A stretch of 64,000 nucleotides of DNA from a virus. Shown here in pieces: positions 40,990 to 47,426 of the stretch (its first letter is position 1; the number at the start of each line of letters is the position of its first letter). Both the position numbers and the translations under genes were made by a program. A model generated the notes under the pieces. That model saw only the letters and a list, made by a program, of their open reading frames with translations. It did not search any database and was not told the DNA's origin. The DNA lies in the IMG/VR virus record IMGVR_UViG_3300042375_000763, positions 1-64,000 of that record. The stretch is one strand, 5' to 3'.

Positions 40990-41207
40990 GGATCAACTTT
41001 TTGCGTAACCTGCTCTACTACCTGAGCTACTCTCCCATCAAAGATACTGCACGCTAGTTTATACCCAATTGTCTCGCCATATAAGCCTATTAATATCTTA
41101 TACAAGAAAGGTTGTCATAAACTAACAGTATCCGTGGTGGGAGAGGAAGGATTTGAACCTCCGACACGGCCCATTTCAAGGATGCTAATTTGTTGCTGTA
41201 ATGATCC
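40990..41207 (-). tRNA. Circularly permuted tRNA-Phe (GAA)
   Basis: The 3' half (nt 29-76, CCA at 41135-41137) precedes a 98-nt intervening RNA and then the 5' half (nt 1-28, G1 at 41036). Joined, they give a perfect 76-nt tRNA-Phe: acceptor GGGAGAG/CTCTCCC, D-stem GCTC/GAGC, anticodon stem GGTCC/GGGCC with loop TTGAAAT, variable GTGTC, T-arm GGAGG TTCAAAT CCTTC. The junction falls between nt 28 and 29. Outer flanks pair GGATCA/TGATCC. Confidence 0.9.
41037..41134 (-). other. Structured intervening RNA of permuted tRNA-Phe
   Basis: Closed by GATACTG/CAGTATC; TAGTTTAT/ATAAACTA and GTATAAG/CTTATAT helices. Homologous to the tmRNA intervening segment with compensatory changes. Confidence 0.82.
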
Positions 41208-41316
41208 ATTTTGTATTTGTCAAGCCAGAGCGTCACCAGTGTCGTGGATAGAATGTCTATAGTCACCTATATAAACTCAATCCATGATACCTGGCTATCA
41301 TCTGGCTGTCAGGAAT

Positions 41317-41389
41317 TGGAGCGGGTAGCCGGAATCGAACCGGTCTCCTGCAGATTGGAAATCTGATTGGTTGCCATAACCTTACCCGC
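41317..41389 (-). tRNA. tRNA-Gly (TCC), copy 1
   Basis: Acceptor GCGGGTA/TACCCGC with CCA; loop TTTCCAA. Confidence 0.9.
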
Positions 41390-41395
41390 ATTGAT

Positions 41396-41470
41396 TGGTC
41401 AGTGTGACAAGGATTGAACTTGCGACTTCTAGTTTCCAAAACTAGCACTCTACCACTGAGCTACACACTG
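41396..41470 (-). tRNA. tRNA-Pro (TGG), copy 2
   Basis: Acceptor CAGTGTG/CACACTG with CCA; loop TTTGGAA. Confidence 0.92.
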
Positions 41471-41507
41471 ATATTCGTACTCCGAGGGTCTGAATCTCGG
41501 GAGCCGA

Positions 41508-41572
41508 GGAAGAGAGGGATAACCTTCAAAGCCAATACAGACAATAGGCTCGGGTCAGTGCGCTTTTCTTCC
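41508..41572 (-). ncRNA. Closed-stem structured RNA S5
   Basis: Ends GGAAGA/TCTTCC with inner AGCC/GGCT hairpin, immediately 3' of tRNA-Leu (GAG). Confidence 0.45.
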
Positions 41573-41579
41573 TAATAAT

Positions 41580-41663
41580 TGGTGCCCAGAGAGGGATTTG
41601 AACCCTCACGCAATTAAGCGCCACCTACTCAAGATGGTGTGTCTACCGTTTCACCACCTGGGC
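41580..41663 (-). tRNA. tRNA-Leu (GAG)
   Basis: Acceptor GCCCAGG/CTGGGC with CCA; CCATC-TTGAGTA-GGTGG anticodon arm; variable arm present. Confidence 0.92.
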
Positions 41664-41665
41664 AT

Positions 41666-41911
41666 TTAAATTATGCGCGGCGATGGCCATAGACCACGCA
41701 TACAAATAATGTAGTGCAGTCCGTCCATCGGTGCTTGTAGTTTGGGAAGAGCAAAATTGTGGCCGACGGTGCCACCATAAGTATTCCCAACTAAAGCATA
41801 AATTGCTTGTTCTTCATTTACATTTAAAAGTCTACCATCACATGGTAGATAACCTTCTGGTGCATAATTAAATGCTACAAGTTTAACAGTACCTAATAGT
41901 TCTTCGTCCAT
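41666..41911 (-). CDS. Phage tail-collar-domain protein
   Basis: 81 aa. LGTVKLVAFNYAPEGYLPCDGRLLNVNEEQAIYALVGNTYGGTVGHNFALPKLQAP with the closing YIICMRGLWP is the Tail Collar fold found in short phage and microcin-like proteins. It is an isolated single domain inside the tRNA cluster; probably a small tail or host-contact protein. Confidence 0.8.
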   Translation of the reverse strand: MDEELLGTVKLVAFNYAPEGYLPCDGRLLNVNEEQAIYALVGNTYGGTVGHNFALPKLQAPMDGLHYIICMRGLWPSPRII

Positions 41912-41937
41912 ATTTTTTCCTTCATATCAAAGTATAA

Positions 41938-42012
41938 TGGTAGTCCGTAAAGGGATCAAACCTTTGACCTTCTCCGTGTAAAGGAGTTGCTCTATCGCTG
42001 AGCTAACGGACC
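41938..42012 (-). tRNA. tRNA-Val (TAC)
   Basis: Acceptor GGTCCGT/ACGGACT with CCA; loop TTTACAC. Confidence 0.92.
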
Positions 42013-42019
42013 GTTATTT

Positions 42020-42103
42020 TGGTGCGCCTGGAGGGACTTGAACCCCCACGCCCGAAGGCACTGCATTCTAAGTGCAGCGTGGCTGCCATTACACCACAAG
42101 CGC
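42020..42103 (-). tRNA. tRNA-Leu (TAG)
   Basis: Acceptor GCGCTTG/CAGGCGC with CCA; loop CTTAGAA; leucine variable arm. Confidence 0.94.
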
Positions 42104-42111
42104 ATAAACTT

Positions 42112-42187
42112 TGGCTGCCCCTCGTGGACTCGAACCACGGTTTCCTGATTCAGAGTCAGGCGTCCTACCGGCATAGACGAAGGGGCA
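42112..42187 (-). tRNA. tRNA-Gln (CTG)
   Basis: Acceptor TGCCCCT/AGGGGCA, G73, CCA; loop CTCTGAA. Confidence 0.93.
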
Positions 42188-42236
42188 AAAATTTCAGCCG
42201 GAAATTCTTTAGTCAGGCGCCGGATCGCCTCGTTAA

Positions 42237-42318
42237 TGGTGTCAATCAAGGAATTGAACCTTGTCATAGCGTGACATGACGCCTGTGATATCTGTGCTGT
42301 TAGCAAACCTGCATTGAC
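42237..42318 (-). tRNA. Aberrant tRNA-like RNA
   Basis: Acceptor GTCAAT/ATTGAC then ACCA; T-arm CAAGG TTCAATT CCTTG. The middle forms GTCAT/ATGAC and no normal D or anticodon arm is seen. Confidence 0.45.
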
Positions 42319-42326
42319 ATGTTTAT

Positions 42327-42402
42327 TGGTGGACCATGACGGTAACGATCCGTCTCTTCCGCATTGCAAGTGCGGTGTGCTACCCTCTATCACTAATGGC
42401 CC
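42327..42402 (-). tRNA. tRNA-Ala (TGC)
   Basis: Acceptor GGGCCAT/ATGGTCC with G3:U70, CCA; loop CTTGCAA. T-loop ATCGTTA shows the same A54/U58 exchange as tRNA-Ser. Confidence 0.92.
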
Positions 42403-42480
42403 ATAAATTCTGCTGGTTCTCACGTTGTCGAACCGAATGCTGTCTAGAATTTCGACCCGTGCTGGATTTACAGCATCTAA

Positions 42481-42620
42481 GGTATCTAGATCAAACTCAA
42501 ATTGGACAAGGAGCGGGAAGTTGAACCCACCAGCACGAACCGATATTACCAGTATCATTATCATGCATGCCTGACGCCACCTTTCTTGCAAACTCTGGTA
42601 AAGTCTGCGGTACTTGGATC
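42481..42620. other. tRNA remnant region
   Basis: Minus strand holds a T-arm-like GGTGGGTTCAACTTCCC followed by CGCTCC but no matching acceptor; probably a decayed glycine-type tRNA. No gene seen. Confidence 0.35.
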
Positions 42621-42684
42621 ATCACCCCGTTGGTGCCTACGTTTGCCTCGACCAAATGGGAAGCGAGCATAGGACTTAGTTGAT

Positions 42685-42758
42685 ATAGACTGGGCTGGTT
42701 TGCCGACTTGACCTATCTCTAGGGTCACACTCATAAGGGGTGACTATATCCAGTCTAT
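42685..42758 (-). ncRNA. Closed-stem structured RNA S6
   Basis: ATAGACTG/CAGTCTAT outer stem; hairpins GTCAC/GTGAC and CCTA-GAGA-TAGG (GNRA loop). tRNA-sized, no T-arm. Confidence 0.55.
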
Positions 42759-42760
42759 TT

Positions 42761-42836
42761 TGGTGGATCTTATCAGTCTCGAACTGATTACCACGGACTT
42801 CCGCCCAGTGCTTTACCCATCTTAAGCTAAAGACCC
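42761..42836 (-). tRNA. tRNA-like RNA with GNRA-capped anticodon arm
   Basis: 76 nt with CCA; acceptor GGGTCTT/AAGATCC (G3:U70), D-stem GCTT/AAGC, T-arm ATCAG/CTGAT. The anticodon position folds as GGGC-GGAA-GTCC, so no usable anticodon is evident. Confidence 0.55.
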
Positions 42837-42842
42837 AATGTT

Positions 42843-42919
42843 TGGTTGCGGGAGAAGGATTTGAACCTTCGACCTCTTGGTTATGAGCCAAGCGAGCTAC
42901 CGGACTGCTCTATCCCGCA
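42843..42919 (-). tRNA. tRNA-Met (CAT), initiator-like
   Basis: Acceptor TGCGGGA/TCCCGCA with CCA; loop CTCATAA; D-stem GAGC/GCTC has initiator A11:U24, but the anticodon stem lacks three G:C pairs. Confidence 0.85.
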
Positions 42920-42963
42920 AAAATCTATTTGTTACCTAGTCCTTTCGATTGACAGCCGCTAAA

Positions 42964-43067
42964 CCAATCAATCTGGGTTCTGTCCGATTTTGACTCAAGT
43001 TGAAAGTTGCCATGGCAACCGCTCTCTATTGTCCCAGTAACACGTCCACCCAAAGTCCATTGATTGG
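42964..43067 (-). ncRNA. Closed-stem structured RNA S7
   Basis: CCAATCAAT/ATTGATTGG outer stem, CTGGG/CCCAG, and palindromic GTTGCCATGGCAAC. Its 5' arm overlaps the CCA end of tRNA-Asp. Confidence 0.5.
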
Positions 43068-43138
43068 CGCACCTGACGGGACTCGAACCCGCCTTCACGG
43101 TTAGACAGACCGCGGCCTTCCCTGACGGCAACAGGTGC
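43065..43138 (-). tRNA. tRNA-Asp (GTC)
   Basis: Acceptor GCACCTG/CAGGTGC, G73, CCA; loop CTGTCTA. Confidence 0.9.
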
Positions 43139-43147
43139 ATTGTATTT

Positions 43148-43222
43148 TGGCTCCTCAGACAGGATTCGAACCTATATTGAACAGATTAACAATCTGGAGC
43201 CTTACCTATCGGCCACTGAGGA
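43148..43222 (-). tRNA. tRNA-Asn (GTT), copy 1
   Basis: Acceptor TCCTCAG/CTGAGGA, G73, CCA; loop TTGTTAA. Its 5' end overlaps the end of the T5orf172 gene. Confidence 0.92.
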
Positions 43223-43721
43223 ACAATTCTTTTATATTTTCTTTATAAACCCATTCACCTTTTGCAATGTTAATTTTATAATGAGTTAGATAATATCTTT
43301 CTTCTTCTCTTGCATTTTCAACAACACGGTAATGTTCAACTTTATATCTTTTCATCGGATCATATGTTTGATAAGATCTTAAACGATTTACGAGATTTTT
43401 GGTCATACCAATTTTAATAAAACCATCAAAAGCAGGATTACTAATTAAATAAACAATTCCACTTTTTGTTTTTGTCTTTGATTTATTAGTTTTTACTTCT
43501 TCTATTTCTTCTCTTTGTAAATTTAATTTCAACAAAGATAAACCAGCTAATTTTAAAGCATAATTTTTATTAGAATTTGTTTTTGTATCACCATTGCCAG
43601 AATATTTTGAATATAAAGATACATAGTCTTCTTTCATACTATGGGTAATATCAAATATACCATTCGGTGGCAATGCATCTGTTTCAATCATCTCATAAAA
43701 AATAAAACTATCAAACTTCAC
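43206..43721 (-). CDS. T5orf172/GIY-YIG-domain protein
   Basis: 171 aa. The C-terminal half, SGIVYLISNPAFDGFIKIGMTKNLVNRLRSYQTYDPMKRYKVEHY...EERYYLTHYKI, is the T5orf172 (GIY-YIG) nuclease domain. The N-terminus is unrecognised. It lies in the tRNA cluster and its last codons and TAG stop are inside tRNA-Asn, so it may be a tRNA-associated mobile nuclease. Confidence 0.82.
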   Translation of the reverse strand: MKFDSFIFYEMIETDALPPNGIFDITHSMKEDYVSLYSKYSGNGDTKTNSNKNYALKLAGLSLLKLNLQREEIEEVKTNKSKTKTKSGIVYLISNPAFDGFIKIGMTKNLVNRLRSYQTYDPMKRYKVEHYRVVENAREEERYYLTHYKINIAKGEWVYKENIKELFLSGR

Positions 43722-43738
43722 AATATACTTTCTATATT

Positions 43739-43813
43739 TGGCAGGGGCCGCGAGAGTCGAACTCGCTTCTCAAGGTTTTGGAGGCCCGCGGATTACCGGT
43801 TTCCCTGACCCCT
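43739..43813 (-). tRNA. tRNA-Trp (CCA)
   Basis: Acceptor AGGGGTC/GGCCCCT, G73, CCA; loop CTCCAAA. Confidence 0.9.
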
Positions 43814-43824
43814 GCATTTAATTT

Positions 43825-43900
43825 TGGCTCCCAGTGACGGGCTCGAACCGCCGACCCAAGGATTAACAATCCTTTGCTCTACCAACTGAGCTAACTGGGA
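43825..43900 (-). tRNA. tRNA-Asn (GTT), copy 2
   Basis: Acceptor TCCCAGT/ACTGGGA, G73, CCA; loop TTGTTAA. Confidence 0.94.
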
Positions 43901-43907
43901 ACATTAT

Positions 43908-44030
43908 CTCTGTTTTCAGCTAAGGGTCACCAAGGAATTGAACCTTGCGTTCACTTTGTCGGAAGCTGCCGAAATCGCCGACACGATTAGGGCACTCACG
44001 GACCATCATGACCCTCATGTGAAAACAGAG
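43908..44030 (-). ncRNA. Closed-stem RNA S11 with tRNA-like core
   Basis: CTCTGTTTTCA/TGAAAACAGAG outer stem (11 bp). Core has acceptor-like GGGTCAT/GTGACCC and T-arm CAAGG TTCAATT CCTTG, plus GTCGG/CCGAC hairpin; no clear anticodon or CCA. Confidence 0.55.
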
Positions 44031-44130
44031 AGTATTCAATCTGGTCTTATCGGTTTGTCCGAGCCAGATAATCTCTGTTTTGTTTTTGTAAATCACGGTT
44101 TACAGTTTCATCAACTAACGTGATCAGATT

Positions 44131-44149
44131 TCTAAATTGTCAAAGAGCA
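44131..44149 (-). promoter_or_regulatory. rrn-like boxA element
   Basis: TTGCTCTTTGACAATTTAG after the 53-aa gene and before S11 and downstream tRNAs. Confidence 0.55.
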
Positions 44150-44152
44150 AGA

Positions 44153-44314
44153 TTAACATTCATCAACAAGACACTCATCACCCAGATTAGCATAGTCAAA
44201 GTCTGGGATATATTCCACTTCGATCCAACCTTTTTGGCGAAGCGAGAGCGCCTCATACCAATAGCAAGTAACTTTTTCCTTAGTAATTACATTTTGCATT
44301 ACGTAGGTTTCCAT
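44153..44314 (-). CDS. 53-aa early protein
   Basis: METYVMQNVITKEKVTCYWYEALSLRQKGWIEVEYIPDFDYANLGDECLVDEC. AAAGGA ribosome site and early promoter upstream; ends at a boxA. Acidic C-terminus; unknown. Confidence 0.65.
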   Translation of the reverse strand: METYVMQNVITKEKVTCYWYEALSLRQKGWIEVEYIPDFDYANLGDECLVDEC

Positions 44315-44342
44315 ATTATTTCCTTTGGTTGGTTATAAGTTT

Positions 44343-44371
44343 AGTATAAACTGATTCTTACAGATTGTCAA
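44343..44371 (-). promoter_or_regulatory. Early sigma70-type promoter
   Basis: TTGACA-N17-TATACT; drives the 53-aa gene and, through boxA, the tRNA-Asn/Trp block. Confidence 0.78.
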
Positions 44372-44516
44372 CCAATTTTCCGCGGATATTTTCAAGACCT
44401 TTATCTTTGATAACGGTCAACAGTTCCATGCAAGCATTGGATTTTTCAATCTCACCTGCAAGGAGAAAATCAGCAGCATTACGAGCAAGACGTTCAATCA
44501 GTTTGGTCATTGTCAT
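44358..44516 (-). CDS. 52-aa early protein
   Basis: MTMTKLIERLARNAADFLLAGEIEKSNACMELLTVIKDKG; all-helical, AAAGGAAACC ribosome site. Its stop overlaps the next promoter. Unknown. Confidence 0.62.
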   Translation of the reverse strand: MTMTKLIERLARNAADFLLAGEIEKSNACMELLTVIKDKGLENIRGKLVDNL

Positions 44517-44551
44517 GTTTCGGTTTCCTTTGTGTTACCTTATATATTTAA

Positions 44552-44578
44552 ACTATACCGATTCCATACGATTGTCAA
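44552..44578 (-). promoter_or_regulatory. Early sigma70-type promoter (weaker)
   Basis: TTGACA with a shorter spacer to TATAGT; before the 52-aa gene. Confidence 0.55.
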
Positions 44579-44789
44579 CCACTTTGTTGCGTCTTTGCTT
44601 CTTTTGTTTTTCAAGAAGTTTCTTGGCACGGATACGAGCCAAAGCATCTTCTTCGTCTTTTTGGAGATGCGCTGTTTTTGCAAACCTTGATACTTGACGG
44701 CGAAGTCGAGCAGCAATAGATCGTTTCCAGCGGGTTGCACGTGAAGGTTTTTCGAGTTTGATGTCGACATCTTCTTCTACAGTATCCAT
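44553..44789 (-). CDS. Basic small protein
   Basis: 78 aa with a GGAG ribosome site: MDTVEEDVDIKLEKPSRATRWKRSIAARLRRQVSRFAK, then a Lys/Arg-rich helix. Likely nucleic-acid or ribosome binder; unknown. Confidence 0.6.
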   Translation of the reverse strand: MDTVEEDVDIKLEKPSRATRWKRSIAARLRRQVSRFAKTAHLQKDEEDALARIRAKKLLEKQKKQRRNKVVDNRMESV

Positions 44790-44815
44790 GGTATATTCTC
44801 CATTTTAAATTATGA

Positions 44816-44906
44816 TGGCAGATGGTGGAGGTATCGAACCCCTGACGGGTATCAGCCGTCACGCTAGTTTTCAAGACTAGTCGAAGCACCTGCTTCCGCA
44901 CCATCC
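44816..44906 (-). tRNA. tRNA-Ser (TGA)
   Basis: Acceptor GGATGGT/ACCATCT, G73, CCA; loop CTTGAAA; long variable arm. Confidence 0.92.
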
Positions 44907-44912
44907 ATAATT

Positions 44913-44997
44913 TGGTACCCCCTGCCGGACTCGAACCGGCACGCCATAACAGCTAGAGATTTTAAGTCTCTTGTGTCTACCATTCCACCAAGGAGGC
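44913..44997 (-). tRNA. tRNA-Leu (TAA)
   Basis: Acceptor GCCTCCT/AGGGGGT with CCA; loop CTTAAAA; leucine variable arm. Confidence 0.94.
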
Positions 44998-45009
44998 ATT
45001 ATTTAATCA

Positions 45010-45134
45010 GGATCAACTTTTTGCTACGCGTTTTACTACTAAACTAACCCCTGTCAGTGTATGGTCAGGGGTGTAGGAATTGCACCTACGACTCGATCTC
45101 CGAATGATATGCATATTTGTTGCTGAAATGATCC
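45010..45134 (-). tRNA. Circularly permuted tRNA, anticodon TCG (Arg-like)
   Basis: 3' half first (CCA at 45062-45064), only 8 nt between, then the 5' half from 45053. Joined: acceptor CAGGGGT/ACCCCTG, D-stem GTTT/AAAC, anticodon arm CGATC-ATTCGGA-GATCG, T-arm GTAGG TGCAATT CCTAC. Junction again between nt 28 and 29. Flanks GGATCA...GCAACAAAT and GCAAAAAGTTGATCC match those of permuted tRNA-Phe. Confidence 0.82.
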
Positions 45135-45141
45135 TTTAATT

Positions 45142-45771
45142 TTATTTTTGTATTAGATAGTGTGTGTCATATGTAAATGCTACAACTTCATTATTTTTGG
45201 TATCTAGAATTGAAAACCCCAAATCCTTGAAGTATTTAAATAATTTGTCACGTTTAACTTGGTCACTTTTTATGTCAGATACTTGATGTGTTTCTAAGAC
45301 AATTGTAGGATAATCTCTAGTAAGAATTTCTTGTCCATGGTAAAATATTTCATATTCACCACCTTCAATATCACATTTAATAAAATCAACTTTGATATCT
45401 TTACAAAATGTATCAAGTGTTATTGATTGTACTTGTATAGTATTGTTTACTGAATGTCCCCATTTCTTGAGTTTTGCCAAACCTTCCATAATAGTGTGAC
45501 CACCATCATTTGCAGAACAAACAAAAAGATCAATAACACCATCTGATGTTCCAATTACTTTTTGTTCTATTTGAACATTTTGTTCAGTAACTTTAGCTTT
45601 AATCTTTGTTACATTGTCTGGGTGTGGTTCAAATGAATAAACTTTCCCAAATTTTGATGCAAGTAATTTTGAGTAAATTCCATGATTTGCTCCTATATCT
45701 AGTGCAATTCCATTTTCATTTACTTCTAAATTTGCTATTACGGTTGCAACCCAATCTTCATTTCTAGACAT
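45142..45771 (-). CDS. FkbM-family methyltransferase
   Basis: 209 aa. GIALDIGANHGIYSKLLASKFGKVYSFEPHPDNV is the SAM-binding core; VDFIKCDIEGGEYEIFYHGQEIL is the FkbM acidic motif. Usually methylates sugar hydroxyls, so it may serve the glycan cassette, although it sits alone in the tRNA cluster. Confidence 0.85.
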   Translation of the reverse strand: MSRNEDWVATVIANLEVNENGIALDIGANHGIYSKLLASKFGKVYSFEPHPDNVTKIKAKVTEQNVQIEQKVIGTSDGVIDLFVCSANDGGHTIMEGLAKLKKWGHSVNNTIQVQSITLDTFCKDIKVDFIKCDIEGGEYEIFYHGQEILTRDYPTIVLETHQVSDIKSDQVKRDKLFKYFKDLGFSILDTKNNEVVAFTYDTHYLIQK

Positions 45772-45799
45772 AAATTGCCCTCTTAAAATACTATAATTA

Positions 45800-45916
45800 A
45801 CACCATCTTACTTCTCTGACCTTGGCTCGGGCTGCCTTGGATCAGTTCATCGCAGTATTCCGCTAAGAACCTATCAACCTCATCCCTCTTTTACTCTTGG
45901 TGATAGGCGATGGTGT
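45800..45916 (-). ncRNA. Closed-stem structured RNA S8
   Basis: ACACCATC/GATGGTGT outer stem and CCTATCA/TGATAGG inner stem; lies 3' of tRNA-Gly (TCC). Confidence 0.5.
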
Positions 45917-45921
45917 GTATT

Positions 45922-45996
45922 TGGAGCGGGTAGCCGGCATCGAACCGGTCCTCTCTAGCTTGGAAGGCTAGGGCACATCCTCTATACCATACCCGC
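45922..45996 (-). tRNA. tRNA-Gly (TCC), copy 2
   Basis: Acceptor GCGGGTA/TACCCGC with CCA; loop CTTCCAA. Confidence 0.93.
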
Positions 45997-46076
45997 AATG
46001 TTTTTGGCTCTGCTCAGGCTATGTTGAGCGACTTAGTTGCTTCTTCGATCAGGCCGAAGCAATACCGATAAGTTTA

Positions 46077-46257
46077 TTAGACCTCATAATTGAAGAAATA
46101 TTGTTGGTTAGCTACTCCAAACTAGGGAACTGTTTCGAACCAGTGATCCCAGCTTTTCATGGTAAGGATTCGAACCTTGTCTCCCGCTTCACGCGGGCGT
46201 GCTATCCGGGTTGCACCATTCCACTACTTTACCTATTTCCTCAATGATGAGGTCTAA
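46077..46257 (-). ncRNA. Closed-stem RNA S9 with two tRNA-like cores
   Basis: A ~20-bp imperfect outer stem (TTAGACCTCAT/ATGAGGTCTAA and beyond). Inside: D-arm GTGC/GCAC, CCCGC-GTGAA-GCGGG hairpin and T-arm AAGG TTCGAAT CCTT without acceptor, then ACTG-GTTCGAAA-CAGT. Confidence 0.5.
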
Positions 46258-46262
46258 AAATT

Positions 46263-46339
46263 TGGTGGTCCCTGTAGGATTCGAACCTACGACATTCCGC
46301 TTAGAAGGCGGATGCTCTATCCAACTGAGCTAAGGAACC
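46263..46339 (-). tRNA. tRNA-Arg (TCT)
   Basis: Acceptor GGTTCCT/AGGGACC with CCA; loop CTTCTAA. Confidence 0.94.
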
Positions 46340-46416
46340 AATGTGTTTGGCTCTACCCATCCGCTCTTGGGCGATTTAACTGGTGGTGATTTGATTAACA
46401 CCAGTACCGATATGTT

Positions 46417-46493
46417 TGGTAGGGGATGACGGACTCGAACCGCCAACCGTCTTCTTATGAGGAAGCTGAACTAACCAATTGTTCTAATCCCCC
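46417..46493 (-). tRNA. tRNA-Met or tRNA-Ile2 (CAT)
   Basis: Acceptor GGGGGAT/ATCCCCT with CCA; loop CTCATAA. Elongator Met and Ile2 (lysidine-modified) cannot be separated by eye. Confidence 0.88.
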
Positions 46494-46497
46494 AAAC

Positions 46498-46616
46498 TCT
46501 GTTTTGAGCGATATACATTGCCACGATGTTCTCTGCTGTGTTTCAAGCAACACTGTCATGTCTACCCGCTTACATCTTTCGACTGGTGCACGCCATGTAT
46601 ATCTGTCAAAACAGAA
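46498..46616 (-). ncRNA. Closed-stem structured RNA S10
   Basis: Outer stem TTCTGTTTTGA/TCAAAACAGAG, second stem GATATACAT/ATGTATATC, hairpin GTGTT/AACAC. First RNA after a promoter and boxA. Confidence 0.55.
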
Positions 46617-46632
46617 TTTAATCTGTTTTAGT

Positions 46633-46652
46633 TCTAAATTGTCAAAGAGCGG
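46633..46652 (-). promoter_or_regulatory. rrn-like boxA element
   Basis: CCGCTCTTTGACAATTTAG between an early promoter and the tRNA block. Confidence 0.62.
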
Positions 46653-46702
46653 TTTGTCATTCAGGGTTTACAGTTTCATCAACTAACCTGATTTATAAGT
46701 TT

Positions 46703-46731
46703 ATATTATACTGATTCTGTGGTTTTGTCAA
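46703..46731 (-). promoter_or_regulatory. Early sigma70-type promoter for a tRNA block
   Basis: TTGACA-N17-TAATAT; followed by boxA, no ORF. Confidence 0.75.
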
Positions 46732-46736
46732 CCGTT

Positions 46737-46859
46737 TTATGCAAAACCACCAGATTTCAAGCGAGAATAAACAGTCCCATCTTCAACACGAATGAAGAAA
46801 CCATCATCTTCAATGATCTTCTGACCTTTGTAGAAGCTGCCGACGAGATTTTGTTTCAT
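46737..46859 (-). CDS. 40-aa early protein
   Basis: MKQNLVGSFYKGQKIIEDDGFFIRVEDGTVYSRLKSGGFA; AAAGGAAACC ribosome site behind a strong early promoter. Small beta protein, unknown. Confidence 0.65.
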   Translation of the reverse strand: MKQNLVGSFYKGQKIIEDDGFFIRVEDGTVYSRLKSGGFA

Positions 46860-46884
46860 TTGGTTTCCTTTACCTTATATAATC

Positions 46885-46913
46885 AATATATACTGATTCT
46901 ATAGTAATGTCAA
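46885..46913 (-). promoter_or_regulatory. Early sigma70-type promoter
   Basis: TTGACA-N17-TATATT-GATTATATAAGG before the 40-aa gene. Confidence 0.8.
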
Positions 46914-46922
46914 CCATTATTT

Positions 46923-47012
46923 TGGCGGAGTCGGGGGAGCACGATTCCCATGGTATTTCTACCACGTTCTGCTTTCCAAGCAGACCTGCCAACCTTGACA
47001 GCTCTCAACTCC
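46923..47012 (-). tRNA. tRNA-Ser (GGA)
   Basis: Acceptor GGAGTTG/CGACTCC, G73, CCA; loop TTGGAAA; long variable arm; A54/U58-exchanged T-loop ATCGTGC. Confidence 0.9.
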
Positions 47013-47019
47013 ATAATTT

Positions 47020-47095
<76 letters not shown>

Positions 47096-47101
47096 ATTAT
47101 T

Positions 47102-47202
47102 TCTGTTTTCAGCTGCTCTTTTTGGATTCGAACCAGTCCAACCAACTAAATGGGCGAGGTTAACCGTACTACATTACGGACTAAAGAGCATGTGAAAACA
47201 GA
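47102..47202 (-). ncRNA. Closed-stem RNA S12 with tRNA-like core
   Basis: TCTGTTTTCA/TGAAAACAGA outer stem around acceptor-like TGCTCTT/AAGAGCA, a CCGTA/TACGG hairpin and a TTCGAAT loop; no canonical anticodon arm. Confidence 0.52.
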
Positions 47203-47321
47203 ATTTTCAGTATTCCGAAGAATACCTCTAACAAAGGAACATTCAGACACATTCGTCAGTTTGTTCTTCTGTTTTTCAGATCTATTATCGAGTTTCCTCT
47301 AAGACCACAAGGAGTAATTAG

Positions 47322-47335
47322 TTTCAAAGAGCGGT
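47322..47335 (-). promoter_or_regulatory. boxA-like element
   Basis: CCGCTCTTTGAAAC just after the promoter of the first tRNA block; diverges at the 3' end from the other copies. Confidence 0.45.
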
Positions 47336-47355
47336 TTGATTTCCTTTATAAGTCA

Positions 47356-47384
47356 GTTATAAACCGATTCTCTTATATTGTCAA
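47356..47384 (-). promoter_or_regulatory. Early sigma70-type promoter for a tRNA block
   Basis: TTGACA-N17-TATAAC; starts the rightmost tRNA operon. Confidence 0.72.
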
Positions 47385-47390
47385 CCAAAA

Positions 47391-47426
47391 TAAAAAGGCC
47401 CAGGGTTTTATTCCTGGGCCTTTTTG
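47391..47426. terminator. Bidirectional rho-independent terminator
   Basis: GGCCCAGG/CCTGGGCC stem with T-runs on both sides; separates the early-gene field from the tRNA cluster. Confidence 0.88.

Noticed and set aside
40990-45134. Group I intron or permuted intron-exon explanation for the permuted tRNAs
   Set aside because: The flanks total only ~45 nt, far below a group I core, and no P7/G-binding elements are visible.
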